From assembly GCF_002209355.2 (NCBI RefSeq), contig NZ_CP106855.1, forward strand, positions 1,922,001 to 1,986,000: a stretch of 64,000 bases of DNA, given 5' to 3'. Below the pieces are notes generated by a model. The model saw nothing but the letters and a program-made list of their open reading frames with translations. It was not told the origin of the DNA and ran no database searches. A program made the position numbers and the translations under genes. Of the stretch, positions 53,130-62,094 are shown piece by piece. Source of the DNA: Bdellovibrio sp. SKB1291214. Its GTDB lineage: Bacteria > Bdellovibrionota > Bdellovibrionia > Bdellovibrionales > Bdellovibrionaceae. Every line of letters begins with the position of its first letter. Within the stretch, counting starts at the first letter, position 1.

Positions 53130-53885
53130 TTAAAGGCCCAGGTGTTCCCCGTACCCAAGTTCTGCCCAGTAATCAGCGGGCGGTGAATGACCGAAGTCGA
53201 TGCTGCCTAATTGTTTGATGTTTTTAACCCCATATTTGACAGGTGTGATAAGACGCAAAGGATATCCGTTTTCAAGCAGCAGTGTACGCCCATTCATTTC
53301 ATAGCAAAGGAGGGTCTGCGAATGCATCAGACTTCGCATATCCATCGACACGTAATACCCCCCATTTATGGTTGCAAGTAAAGCAAAGGCATATTTGGAG
53401 ATTTCATCTTTTTCAGAAAGGTGCTTGGCAAAATCTGAAAACTTCACTCCACGGGCTGTGACATTTTCACTCCAGCCTTCGATGCATTTAAATTCAAAGC
53501 TTTCAGTGACTGCAGGCAGGGCTTTAATTTCATCTAAACTCATGAATAAGGGAGATGCCAGTCCTGGAGAATTGATTTGCAATTTCCAGTCCGCGGGTAC
53601 TGAGGCATTCATGCCGACATAACCATTCACTCGCACTCGTCCTGTAGCGGGTGGAGTTTCAGGGGCCCTGGCATTATTGCGAAATACAGAATTCCAAAAC
53701 TGATCTGTCAATCGATTGACAGATCGAAGTGGCCAGGGCAGTTCCATGTCCACCTCGCTGGCATCGATCGCCCGGATGCCTGCAAAACCTGCAGCAGACA
53801 GGACTGCCCATGTTAACAGTTTGCGGCGATTCATCTTTTTGAATTCGCGTTCATCAATTTGACGGCGAGGAAGATTATCACTCAT
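53130..53885 (-). CDS. Molybdopterin oxidoreductase, sulfite-oxidase fold
   Basis: 251 residues. A twin-Arg start (NRRKLLTWAVLSAAGFAGI, Arg 20-21) suggests Tat export with cofactor. The Mo domain has FEFKCIEGWSENVTARGV with the Mo-ligand Cys near 134, and YPLRLITPVKYGVKNIKQL. Related to MsrP/YedY, but shorter. Its neighbour on the same strand is a cytochrome b561 that would supply electrons, overlapping by four bases. Confidence 0.85.
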   Translation of the reverse strand: MSDNLPRRQIDEREFKKMNRRKLLTWAVLSAAGFAGIRAIDASEVDMELPWPLRSVNRLTDQFWNSVFRNNARAPETPPATGRVRVNGYVGMNASVPADWKLQINSPGLASPLFMSLDEIKALPAVTESFEFKCIEGWSENVTARGVKFSDFAKHLSEKDEISKYAFALLATINGGYYVSMDMRSLMHSQTLLCYEMNGRTLLLENGYPLRLITPVKYGVKNIKQLGSIDFGHSPPADYWAELGYGEHLGL

Positions 53886-54433
53886 TCGTCATCCTTTCTG
53901 TTCACTTGCTCCCAGCCAGTGACCATGGCTCGAAAATTATTCCATCCCGCGCGTATGACTTGAACGACATGAACGATAAAAAACAGGACAAAGATCACCG
54001 CAATTACAAAATGAATAAGGCGGGCCCATTGATATCCGCCAAGGATGAAGGTCAGCTCTTTCAGTTGGATGGGTTTATAGATCGCAAAACCACTGAGTAC
54101 GGCAACTGCTGCCAAAGTAATCACCAAATGGTAAGCAATTCGTTGGGGCTGGTGGTATGTCCTGTACCGCCAATGCCCCGAATAAATGGAATAGGAAACA
54201 TAGAGAACACCGTTAATTACGAACAGAATTCCAAAGGCGAAATGCCAGCTCATCCCGCGCGCCAGTTGATAACCCATTCCCAGCCGGTCCAGCCAACTTC
54301 CAGGAATAAAATAAGCCGGGTACGCCCAGTAAATTAAAAATCCCGACCACACCATAATTGCAATAACCGGAAAATTCACCCAATGGTTCCATCTTGTTAT
54401 GAGGAGATGTTTTTTTTGAATCTCGGTTTTCAT
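53882..54433 (-). CDS. Cytochrome b561-type membrane subunit
   Basis: 183 residues, four helices. RWNHWVNFPVIAIMVWSG (His 17), MSWHFAFGILFVING, IAYHLVITLAAVAVLSG and ARLIHFVIAVIFVLFFIVHVVQVI carry the heme His residues. Likely the quinol-linked partner (MsrQ-like role) of the Mo protein, with an overlap in the gene order. Confidence 0.85.
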   Translation of the reverse strand: MKTEIQKKHLLITRWNHWVNFPVIAIMVWSGFLIYWAYPAYFIPGSWLDRLGMGYQLARGMSWHFAFGILFVINGVLYVSYSIYSGHWRYRTYHQPQRIAYHLVITLAAVAVLSGFAIYKPIQLKELTFILGGYQWARLIHFVIAVIFVLFFIVHVVQVIRAGWNNFRAMVTGWEQVNRKDDE

Positions 54434-54574
54434 TTAAACAACGTATTCAAATCTTCGTCACTTTGGCAAATTACGAATCGGTCTAGTTGTTTCATATTAA
54501 GACAAGTCCGACTGGCTCCAAGACAGTCCTTGCAGATATTATTTTTTAAAAGTACTCAAACTGGGCCACTGAAA

Positions 54575-54592
54575 ATCGGGTAAAAATCCGAT
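54575..54592 (+). other. Small hairpin at the ribosome site of the transglycosylase gene
   Basis: ATCGG (54575-54579) and CCGAT (54588-54592) can pair, abutting the AAGG ribosome site. It may affect translation. Confidence 0.25.
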
Positions 54593-54600
54593 AAGGTATT

Positions 54601-56055
54601 ATGCGCAAATTAGTTCTCGCTTCATTCTTATTTCTATCTGCCTGTGCTTCTAAATCTCGCTTGCCGTCTGCAACAACTGAGGCCGTGCAAACTCCGCCTC
54701 CAGCGGGTGCACTGACTTTGGATCAAGCCTTAGCACAAGGTGAGGATGCTACTGTTGAATATCTGAAATCTCAGGTAAAGGCTGATGCCTATGCAAGTCT
54801 GAGTTCAAGAGACCCTGCTGCTGATATGGCGCAGTCTGTAAGAGCAGAGCGCACTAAAAACGACAACCCTGACAAAAAGCAACAATCTGCTTTCCTAAGA
54901 AAGTTCCGTGGCTGGAGTACTAAAAAACGTGTTGGTCATGGTGAAGAGCTTGTTGCGGATTTTAATTGCGATAAAGCCCTTGAAAGCCAGGCCTTGGGTT
55001 ATTCTTTGGAATTGGATTTTCCAGAGCAAGAAGCCCGTGATGTTTCCAGACAGCTTCATGAAAAGGTTTTGAACTGCGATAACATTTCTAAGAATGAAAG
55101 CGTTTTCCGGTTGGCGGTATTCGCCATTCAACAAAATGAGTGTCCTCGTGCCGTAGAATATCTTGATAAATACCCAGCTCCACCAGAGCGCGGGATGCGT
55201 GATCGTCAAGCATATCTAAAAAGTTTTTGTTCTGTGACCGCTGAAAATGTGCAATCAAACCCTCTAGGTGGTTATGGCATTTTAGTCAGCACATTCCAGT
55301 CTCCAGCGACGCCATCCAACTGGTATTTGGGCACGGCAAGTGGTGATCCTGAATGGGACCGTTTGTTGGCGTCAATGATCAAAGCAACTGAGGAAGGTCA
55401 TCCCGAGACTGTTCAGTACTTGGCTGGAAAAATGAATTTAGAAAAGTTCCGTACTTTGCCTCAATCCTTCCAAACGTCCATGTTGGTTTTGATGAGCGCG
55501 AATGGTGCTGATCTATCAGTGTTCCAAGCTCTTCACAAGTATTTGGCAGATCATCCGGATTCTTTAACGGCATCTGTTGCGAACCTTCTTTTCCCGATTC
55601 GCTATTGGAAAGAAATCGTGGAAAATAGTAAGAGTGCAGACCCTATTCTTGTAAAAGCTTTGATTCGTCAAGAGAGCGCATTTAATAAAGCAGCTCGCAG
55701 CCGTGCAAGGGCCTCCGGTTTGATGCAATTGATTTATCCAACAGCAAAGCATTTTGGCGTTAAGAAACCTGCTCAATTATTAAGTCCTGAAGTGAACATT
55801 CACGCAGGCTCGGAGTTCTTGGCCCAGTTGATTCAAGATTTCGGCTCTGTGGAGTTGGCTCTGGCTGCTTACAACGCAGGTCCTGCAATGGTTCGTCAAT
55901 GGCAGAAACGTTATCCTACAGAGAATATCGATTTGTTTGTCGAGATGATTCCTTATACAGAAACACGCGAATACGTTAGACTTGTTAAACGTAACTATAA
56001 GATCTATCAGTCTATCCTCGTTAAGCCTCAAATTCTTGGTTCTAATTCCCACTAA
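54601..56055 (+). CDS. Lytic transglycosylase lipoprotein (SLT domain)
   Basis: 484 residues. Lipobox LSAC (Cys 15). The middle (~120-340) is helical, like the superhelical ring of Slt70. The catalytic domain begins ILVKALIRQESAFN (Glu 358), then SRARASGLMQLIYPTA, GSVELALAAYNAGP and YTETREYVRLV. It cleaves glycan strands to 1,6-anhydro ends. Role in wall turnover or prey-wall entry is inference. Confidence 0.92.
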   Translation: MRKLVLASFLFLSACASKSRLPSATTEAVQTPPPAGALTLDQALAQGEDATVEYLKSQVKADAYASLSSRDPAADMAQSVRAERTKNDNPDKKQQSAFLRKFRGWSTKKRVGHGEELVADFNCDKALESQALGYSLELDFPEQEARDVSRQLHEKVLNCDNISKNESVFRLAVFAIQQNECPRAVEYLDKYPAPPERGMRDRQAYLKSFCSVTAENVQSNPLGGYGILVSTFQSPATPSNWYLGTASGDPEWDRLLASMIKATEEGHPETVQYLAGKMNLEKFRTLPQSFQTSMLVLMSANGADLSVFQALHKYLADHPDSLTASVANLLFPIRYWKEIVENSKSADPILVKALIRQESAFNKAARSRARASGLMQLIYPTAKHFGVKKPAQLLSPEVNIHAGSEFLAQLIQDFGSVELALAAYNAGPAMVRQWQKRYPTENIDLFVEMIPYTETREYVRLVKRNYKIYQSILVKPQILGSNSH

Positions 56056-56544
56056 TATAGAGTGTTACAGTTTGTCCTATTATCGAAGCAGGTCCTCGTA
56101 CCTGCTTCGCTTGCGTTTGGGATATATCCCATACTCAGCGACACGGCATCCTATCTCACCGTAGTCAGCTTGGCCGGGTTCGCGCATCTAACGCCGACAA
56201 AGATCGCTGCGTAGGCAAAGCCCCCAAACACAACCTAATCAGAAAAAAGTTTGTTTCGGTTTGAGTAAACTTGATTCTATTTTTGTGATAATCAGAATAT
56301 TATTTATGTTTGGTTGGCTATGGTTTTCTTTTTTCTCTATCATATACACACGGACATGTTTTGACGGTTTGTATCGCCACTGCAAAAGTTTTCATGGTGT
56401 TCATGGATTTTGGGATGAACATGATTTATTTGTGAGTAAATTCGCAAGTAAGAAAGTTCAAATTTCTCTGATCTAAATCAATTTAAATTGTTGGGACCGT
56501 TGTGAGTCGCCAACATTATAATACCGATATCTTAGAACAAAAGT
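56056..56544. other. Long gap before the chemoreceptor, with hairpins
   Basis: A perfect 10-pair hairpin CGAAGCAGGT/ACCTGCTTCG (56084-56109, loop of 6) follows the transglycosylase gene and may terminate it. A near-perfect pair TGCGTTTGGG (56112 on) and CCCAAACACA (56223 on) encloses about 100 bases of GC-rich sequence, similar in layout to the 6244 element. The rest is AT-rich with no strong gene; a 71-codon TTG-started frame at 56261 is probably spurious. Confidence 0.5.
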
Positions 56545-56571
56545 TAAACGCTCGCTTTTTTTTGCCGAATA
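56545..56571 (+). promoter_or_regulatory. FliA (sigma-28) promoter of the chemosensory operon
   Basis: TAAA at 56545-56548, exactly 15 bases, then GCCGAATA at 56564-56571 (6 of 8 to GCCGATAA). It is 29 bases before the receptor start, giving a short leader with AAGGAG. The function fits: FliA drives motility and chemotaxis genes. Confidence 0.7.
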
Positions 56572-56600
56572 GAAGGCATCACTAATTATAAGGAGACCAA

Positions 56601-58679
56601 ATGTCCACCGCCCGTATTCTTGATGCTTCAAATTCGCAACTTGATGAATTGGGTCAACTCAAAGAAGAGGTTAAAGCTCTTCACCGAGTGCAAGCTGTGA
56701 TTGAATTCAATCTGGATGGCTCCATCCTGACGGCAAATGAAAATTTTCTGAAAACAGTTGGTTACTCTTTGGATGAAGTTCAAGGTAAGCATCATTCGAT
56801 GTTCTGTGATCCTGAATATGCGCGCGGAATTGAGTACAGAAATTTGTGGCAGACGCTTGCTAAAGGCGAATATGTTGAAGGAGAGTTTAAACGCTTTTCG
56901 AAAGATGGTAAGGAACTGTGGATTCATGGTTCCTACAATCCAGTTTTCAATGTCGAAGGAAAAGCCTATAAGGTTATTAAATTTGCAGTGGATATCACAG
57001 TTCATAAAATTCGCCACGCAGATTACGAAAGTCGTTTGAATGCAATTGATCGCGTTCAGGCCGTGATCCAATTTAATCTTGATGGAACGATCTTAAAGGC
57101 GAATGAAAACTTCCTTAAAACGATCGGTTACTCTTTAAGTGAAATCGAAGGTAAGCATCACAGCATGTTCTGCGATGCCGCGTTCACGACATCTCCTGAG
57201 TATAAAGAATTCTGGGCAAAGCTTTCTAAAGGCGAATTTTTCGCGGGTGATTTTAGACGTGTTGGTAAAGGTGGCAAAGAGATTTGGATCAACGCCTCCT
57301 ACAACCCGATCTTTGATGCTAGTGGCAAGGTTTATAAAGTCGTGAAGTTTGCAACGGATATTACCGCAGCTCGCATGAAAAGTGCCGAGGACGAAGGTAA
57401 GATTGCAGCCATCAGCAAGGCTCAGGCTGTTATCGAATTCAATTTAGATGGTACAATCCTAACGGCAAATGAAAACTTCCTTAAAACTTTGGGTTACAGC
57501 TTGTCTGAGATCCAAGGTAAACATCACCGTATGTTCTGCGATAGTGATTACACTCGCACAACAGAGTACGACCAGTTCTGGTCAAAATTGAACCGTGGCG
57601 AATTCGATTCGGGTCGCTATATGCGCAAAGGTGCTGGTGGTCGTACAGTGTGGATTCAAGCGACTTATAATCCGATTATGGATGCCAGTGGCAAACCCTA
57701 CAAAGTGGTTAAGTTTGCATCCGATATCACAGAGCAGTACATGCTAGAACAATCTATCAAGGTCAAAGCCGAAGAAGACCAAAAGAAAGTCGATCAGCTT
57801 TTGACCGTGGTTAGCCGCGCCGCTGCTGGTGATTTGACAACTGAAATTTCTGTTGAGGGAACGGATGCTTTAGGGCAGTTGGCTGAAGGCATCTCTGCGA
57901 TGATGCGCGACCTGCGTGGTGTGATCAGCAAAGTCGTAAATTCTGCAAATACATTTGGAACTTCATCGAAATCGATTGCCGATCAATCTAATAGCGTTGC
58001 CGGCGGTGCCCACAGCTTGGGTGCAACTGTTGAGGAAATGAATGCTTCTATCGAAGAATTCACAGCATCTATCAACTCGATCGCTGATAATACGAAAAAA
58101 GCCAACGAGCTTGCAAAAGTCACTCACACGGAAGCAGAAACGGGCAGTCAGTCGATCAAAAAGTCCATCGAAGCTATGGAGTTGATCAATAAGTCGTCTG
58201 AAGATATCAGCGAGATCATTAAAGTGATCAGCGAAATCGCAAGTCAAACGAACTTACTGGCGTTCAATGCCGCAATCGAAGCAGCACGTGCTGGTGAGCA
58301 CGGTCTTGGATTCTCGGTTGTTGCCGATGAAGTTCGTAAGCTTGCAGAACGATCATCTCAAGCGACGAAGGAAATTTCTAAACTTATTAATGAATCTGTC
58401 AAACGTGTAGAGCAGGGCAGTACGATTTCTAAACAAGCCGGCGAGGCCTTTAATAAGATCCTTTCTGGTATCGAGAAAACGACTCAATCAATTGCTGAAG
58501 TGAATGTGGCTGCTGAAGAACAATCTGAAGCCTCCAAAGGTATCAGCACTGCGATTCAATACATTGCTAATGAAGCGATGAAATCGGCTCAGTCCTCAGA
58601 AAACATTGCCACAGAGACTAAATCTCTGGTGAATAATGCTGAAGACTTGAATAAAACGGTTGCGAGATTCGTGGTTTAA
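56601..58679 (+). CDS. Soluble chemoreceptor with three tandem PAS domains
   Basis: 692 residues without membrane helices. Three near-identical PAS domains (~28-135, 150-257, 272-379), each with [11 protein letters not shown](S/T)[22 protein letters not shown] and YNP. Then a HAMP-like region (~390-445), and the methyl-accepting signalling domain with [21 protein letters not shown] hairpin-tip sequence. PAS-GKHHxMFC motifs are typical of BdlA-like heme or flavin receptors. AAGGAG ribosome site. Confidence 0.94.
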   Translation: MSTARILDASNSQLDELGQLKEEVKALHRVQAVIEFNLDGSILTANENFLKTVGYSLDEVQGKHHSMFCDPEYARGIEYRNLWQTLAKGEYVEGEFKRFSKDGKELWIHGSYNPVFNVEGKAYKVIKFAVDITVHKIRHADYESRLNAIDRVQAVIQFNLDGTILKANENFLKTIGYSLSEIEGKHHSMFCDAAFTTSPEYKEFWAKLSKGEFFAGDFRRVGKGGKEIWINASYNPIFDASGKVYKVVKFATDITAARMKSAEDEGKIAAISKAQAVIEFNLDGTILTANENFLKTLGYSLSEIQGKHHRMFCDSDYTRTTEYDQFWSKLNRGEFDSGRYMRKGAGGRTVWIQATYNPIMDASGKPYKVVKFASDITEQYMLEQSIKVKAEEDQKKVDQLLTVVSRAAAGDLTTEISVEGTDALGQLAEGISAMMRDLRGVISKVVNSANTFGTSSKSIADQSNSVAGGAHSLGATVEEMNASIEEFTASINSIADNTKKANELAKVTHTEAETGSQSIKKSIEAMELINKSSEDISEIIKVISEIASQTNLLAFNAAIEAARAGEHGLGFSVVADEVRKLAERSSQATKEISKLINESVKRVEQGSTISKQAGEAFNKILSGIEKTTQSIAEVNVAAEEQSEASKGISTAIQYIANEAMKSAQSSENIATETKSLVNNAEDLNKTVARFVV

Positions 58680-58680
58680 T

Positions 58681-59505
58681 ATGTCGATGGAGCCGGATCG
58701 TAAACTGGATGGGGCGTCTTTACAGCGCCTTATCGCATTGGTGAAAAAGCACACGGGCATTACGATGGAGGAGCGCAAACGAGAGCTTCTATCCTCGCGT
58801 ATTCGTCCACGTATGAAAGAATTAAATCTTTCAACTCCGGATATGGACTATTTGGATACTCATAAACATGAGATTCAAAAGTTCGTGAACGTCATTACGA
58901 CGAATGAAACTATTTTCTTTCGTACTCCCATCATTTGGGAGTATTTTAGCCAGGAATTTTTAAAGTCGTGGCAGAAAAAAAATACTGACCAAACATTGCG
59001 AATTTGGTCTTCGGCCTCTTCAACGGGCGAGGAATCTGCAAGTATCGGCATGATGTGTGAGGAATTCAAACGTGCTTGTCCGACATTTAAGTATCGTATT
59101 TACGCTTCTGACATCGATACGGATGTTTTAGAAGGTGCGCGCAAGGGCATGTATAAAGAGCGCAGTATTAATGATATCCGCGCGCGAATGCCAGAACTCT
59201 ATACTCGTTACTTTAAAAATCACAACACAGCTGAACCCCAATTATGTGATGCGATTTTAAGTAATATGGAATTTTTTGTACATAATCTCCACTCTCGTGG
59301 GGCGCATTTAACATTCTTTGATATCGTGTTTTGTCGTAATGTTCTGATTTATTTTAATGACCAAGATCAGGAGCTTGTACTGCGTAATATGTACGCAAGT
59401 TTGAAACCCGATGGGGTTCTGATCATCGGTGAATCTGAATCATTGGCCCGATTAAAAACGTCTTTTGAATACACCAAGCCCCTGATTTACAAGAGAGCTG
59501 CTTAA
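58681..59505 (+). CDS. cheR: Chemotaxis protein methyltransferase CheR
   Basis: 274 residues from ATG at 58681. The N-terminal helical domain is followed by the SAM-binding fold: NETIFFRTP, WSSASSTGEESASIGM (motif I region) and FDIVFCRNVLIYF. It methylates Glu in the receptor. Starts one base after the receptor stop and its own stop overlaps the cheW-like start. Confidence 0.95.
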   Translation: MSMEPDRKLDGASLQRLIALVKKHTGITMEERKRELLSSRIRPRMKELNLSTPDMDYLDTHKHEIQKFVNVITTNETIFFRTPIIWEYFSQEFLKSWQKKNTDQTLRIWSSASSTGEESASIGMMCEEFKRACPTFKYRIYASDIDTDVLEGARKGMYKERSINDIRARMPELYTRYFKNHNTAEPQLCDAILSNMEFFVHNLHSRGAHLTFFDIVFCRNVLIYFNDQDQELVLRNMYASLKPDGVLIIGESESLARLKTSFEYTKPLIYKRAA

Positions 59506-61001
59506 TGAGTGCTGCGAGTGGAAAGAAAGTTTTAAATAAGTTACAGATGTTTGCTTCCTTTAAATTAGGGGATTCTGAAATTGCAATTTCAGTTTCGACT
59601 CTTCAGGAAGTGGTCAATGTACCGGATAAAATCAGTTCTATTCCATTGGCACCCAATTATCTTATGGGTATTTTCAATTTGCGGGGTATGGTGATCCCTG
59701 TTGTTGATGTAGGAATTCTGCTAAACATCCCCCGCAGTGGCGCAGCGGCGGGCAAGATTGCAGTCGTGATCACAGAGGGTGTGCGCATAGGACTTTATTT
59801 TGATGCAACCTCAGAAATCTTAAACGTACCTCATGATTTCGTTTGTCAGTTTAATGACAATCCCGAAGGTGTGAAGTCGGTTATCAAATCCGTGCTAAAA
59901 CTGGATAATGGCAATCGTTTGGTCGAGGTGATTGAGCCGGCGTCTTTGCTTAAAATCGAAAACCTTTCAAGCCTTCTGACAAGCTCACAAGACACTCAAG
60001 AAGAAGCTAAAAAAAAGAAATTCACGCGTCGCCAGTGCATTACTTTTCATTCAGGAGCTCGTGAATTCGGTCTTAATCTTTCGGCCATTCGAGAAATCAT
60101 TCGTGTGCCCGAGATCAAACGAAGCTCTTTGCAAGTCAGTAACTGCCTAGGGGTAGTGAGCTTGCGGGGAGTGGTCATTCCGGTTTTGGATTTTAAAAAA
60201 TTCCTGCAAGTTGGCGAGGACCAGGTCACTGACCCCGAAGACCGCCGTATTATCATTATGAAAGTCCAAGAATTCTATGTGGGCTTCTTAGTTGATTCGG
60301 TTGATAGCATTCGCACGTACTTCGAAGAGGACTTGCTGCCGATTCCTATGTTTAAACAAGAAAAGGCCAACATGATGCGTGGAATGCTTTCCACGTCCGC
60401 AACGAACAACGTTTTGTTATTAGCCGAAGATCAGCTTTTGACCGAAGACGAAGTGAACGAGTTCACGCGCGGTCACAGTGCACTATATGCGAAAGGCGAA
60501 AAGACGTTAGAAAAAGACTCTGGTGGCGAACGCCATCCTTATATTTCCTTTAAGCTTGAGTACATGCTTTCAACAAGACTGTCATCTGTGCACGAAATCG
60601 CTAACATCACCGAGGACATGGTTAAGCCTCCAGGTTATCCAGATTTTGTGGTGGGAGTGCAACACATGCGCGGCGAAGTTGTGACTCTGGTAGATTTACG
60701 CATGTACTATGGTATGAAAGTGACCGGGGACTATTCTAACTCACGAATCCTGATTGTGAAGGGAGCCCAAGGTAAGATTGGTTTGTTGGTGGACTCGGTT
60801 GAATCGATTGATACTGTGGATGAGTCAAAAAAGATTCAGATCCCAAGTCTCTTCGCTCGCGATGCCATTACCGCATTACGCGGCGATATCGGGCAGATCA
60901 TCGAGATGCCTGACCTGACCGGCAAGAAGAAAATCTTCATGGTTTTGGACATGCCGGAGGTTCTTAAAAAACTTCTTAATCCCAACGGAACTGCGGCTTG
61001 A
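59505..61001 (+). CDS. Triple CheW-domain scaffold protein
   Basis: 498 residues. Three CheW domains: ~10-150 (FASFKLGDSEIAISV...MGIFNLRGMVIPVVDV), ~172-310 (ITFHSGAREFGLNL...CLGVVSLRGVVIPVLDF) and ~345-490 (ISFKLEYMLSTRL...HMRGEVVTLVDLRMYYG). CheW couples receptors to CheA. Three domains in one chain is unusual and mirrors the three PAS domains in the receptor. No cheA, cheB or cheY in the window. TAATG overlap with cheR. Confidence 0.93.
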   Translation: MSAASGKKVLNKLQMFASFKLGDSEIAISVSTLQEVVNVPDKISSIPLAPNYLMGIFNLRGMVIPVVDVGILLNIPRSGAAAGKIAVVITEGVRIGLYFDATSEILNVPHDFVCQFNDNPEGVKSVIKSVLKLDNGNRLVEVIEPASLLKIENLSSLLTSSQDTQEEAKKKKFTRRQCITFHSGAREFGLNLSAIREIIRVPEIKRSSLQVSNCLGVVSLRGVVIPVLDFKKFLQVGEDQVTDPEDRRIIIMKVQEFYVGFLVDSVDSIRTYFEEDLLPIPMFKQEKANMMRGMLSTSATNNVLLLAEDQLLTEDEVNEFTRGHSALYAKGEKTLEKDSGGERHPYISFKLEYMLSTRLSSVHEIANITEDMVKPPGYPDFVVGVQHMRGEVVTLVDLRMYYGMKVTGDYSNSRILIVKGAQGKIGLLVDSVESIDTVDESKKIQIPSLFARDAITALRGDIGQIIEMPDLTGKKKIFMVLDMPEVLKKLLNPNGTAA

Positions 61002-61074
61002 TAACTCGAAAACAGCTCCCTTTTCCCTCTGAAAATAAGCTTTTTTATGACAAAACTTTTGGGACCTAATAGCA

Positions 61075-61129
61075 ATTTACTAATGGGTCCATCGTAAATA
61101 ATTGGCGAAGCTTAGTTGCCTTAGTAAAT
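61075..61129. promoter_or_regulatory. Inverted repeat before the efflux genes
   Basis: ATTTACTAA (61075-61083) and TTAGTAAAT (61121-61129) are perfect complements 37 bases apart. Might be a regulator site for the efflux operon; spacing is wide. Confidence 0.3.
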
Positions 61130-61170
61130 GACATTTGTTAAACCAAGGGCATTCCAGATGGAGTGTTCCT

Positions 61171-62094
61171 ATGTCTTCAGTAGCGACGCCGCAATCGGCT
61201 CAAACGTATCGTTCTCTTTCCAGTAAACTTGTTCCTGCGATTGTTAAAGAAAAAATCCAGCAGAGTCCTTTAGGCAAAATAAATCTGACTCCCAAGCAGC
61301 AAAAAATGGCGAAATGGGGCGGGATTGCAGCTCTGATTCTTATCTCTATTGCTAGCTACAATATCTTTTTCTTTGAGAGCACCGATGATGCTTTCGTGAA
61401 AGCTCACTTGCACACCGTAAGCCCTCGAATCATCGGAACCGTGGTTGAGGTTTTAGTGCAAGACAATCAGCATGTGAAAAAAGGCGACGTGTTGGTGCGC
61501 CTTGATAAACGTGATTACGAAGTTCAAGTGAAAGCAGCGCAGGCCCGCTACGGAAAATCTCATCGTGACTTGGGCCGCTTTACAGGCTTTGAGCATTTGG
61601 GCCCTTCAGAGCGTCCTGTTTTTGACCAATACCAAGCAGATGCGTTGGTTTCAGAGGCTGAACTTCAAAAAGCTCAACTACAACTTGAATACACGACAAT
61701 TGTTGCACCGGAAGATGGCAAGGTCGGAAAAAGAAATGTCGAGACAGGTGAGTTGGTGCAGCCGGGACAACCCTTACTTGCGTTGGTAGAAGAGGAACCA
61801 TGGATTGAAGCGAACTTTAAAGAAAACCAAGTTCGTCATTTTAAGCCGGGCCAAAAAGTTGAAATCAAAGTCGATGCGATTACCGGCAAGTCTTTCGAAG
61901 GTCACTTAGAAAGTATCGCTCCGGGTTCAGGTTCTACGTTTTCCTTACTTCCCCCTGATAATGCGACTGGTAACTTTACTAAAATCGTCCAACGTATTCC
62001 TGTGAAAATTGTATTTAATAAAGAAGATTTGAAAGGCTACGAAGATAAGCTGATTTCCGGCATGTCCACAGAAGTCTCCGTTAGAATTCACTAA
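61171..62094 (+). CDS. emrA: Membrane fusion protein, EmrA-type
   Basis: 307 residues from ATG at 61171 (GGAG upstream). One membrane helix (~47-65), then HlyD-type barrel-sandwich (VSPRIIGTVVEVLVQDNQHVKKGDVLVRLD) and the hairpin (shorter than usual), then PEDGKVGKRNVETGELVQPGQ. It links an inner-membrane pump to the outer membrane. Stop overlaps the pump start. Confidence 0.9.
   Translation: MSSVATPQSAQTYRSLSSKLVPAIVKEKIQQSPLGKINLTPKQQKMAKWGGIAALILISIASYNIFFFESTDDAFVKAHLHTVSPRIIGTVVEVLVQDNQHVKKGDVLVRLDKRDYEVQVKAAQARYGKSHRDLGRFTGFEHLGPSERPVFDQYQADALVSEAELQKAQLQLEYTTIVAPEDGKVGKRNVETGELVQPGQPLLALVEEEPWIEANFKENQVRHFKPGQKVEIKVDAITGKSFEGHLESIAPGSGSTFSLLPPDNATGNFTKIVQRIPVKIVFNKEDLKGYEDKLISGMSTEVSVRIH

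Noticed and set aside
56261-56476. 71-codon frame in the gap before the chemoreceptor
   Set aside because: TTG start, no ribosome site, AT-rich composition and an odd mix of hydrophobic and His-rich residues; more likely chance.
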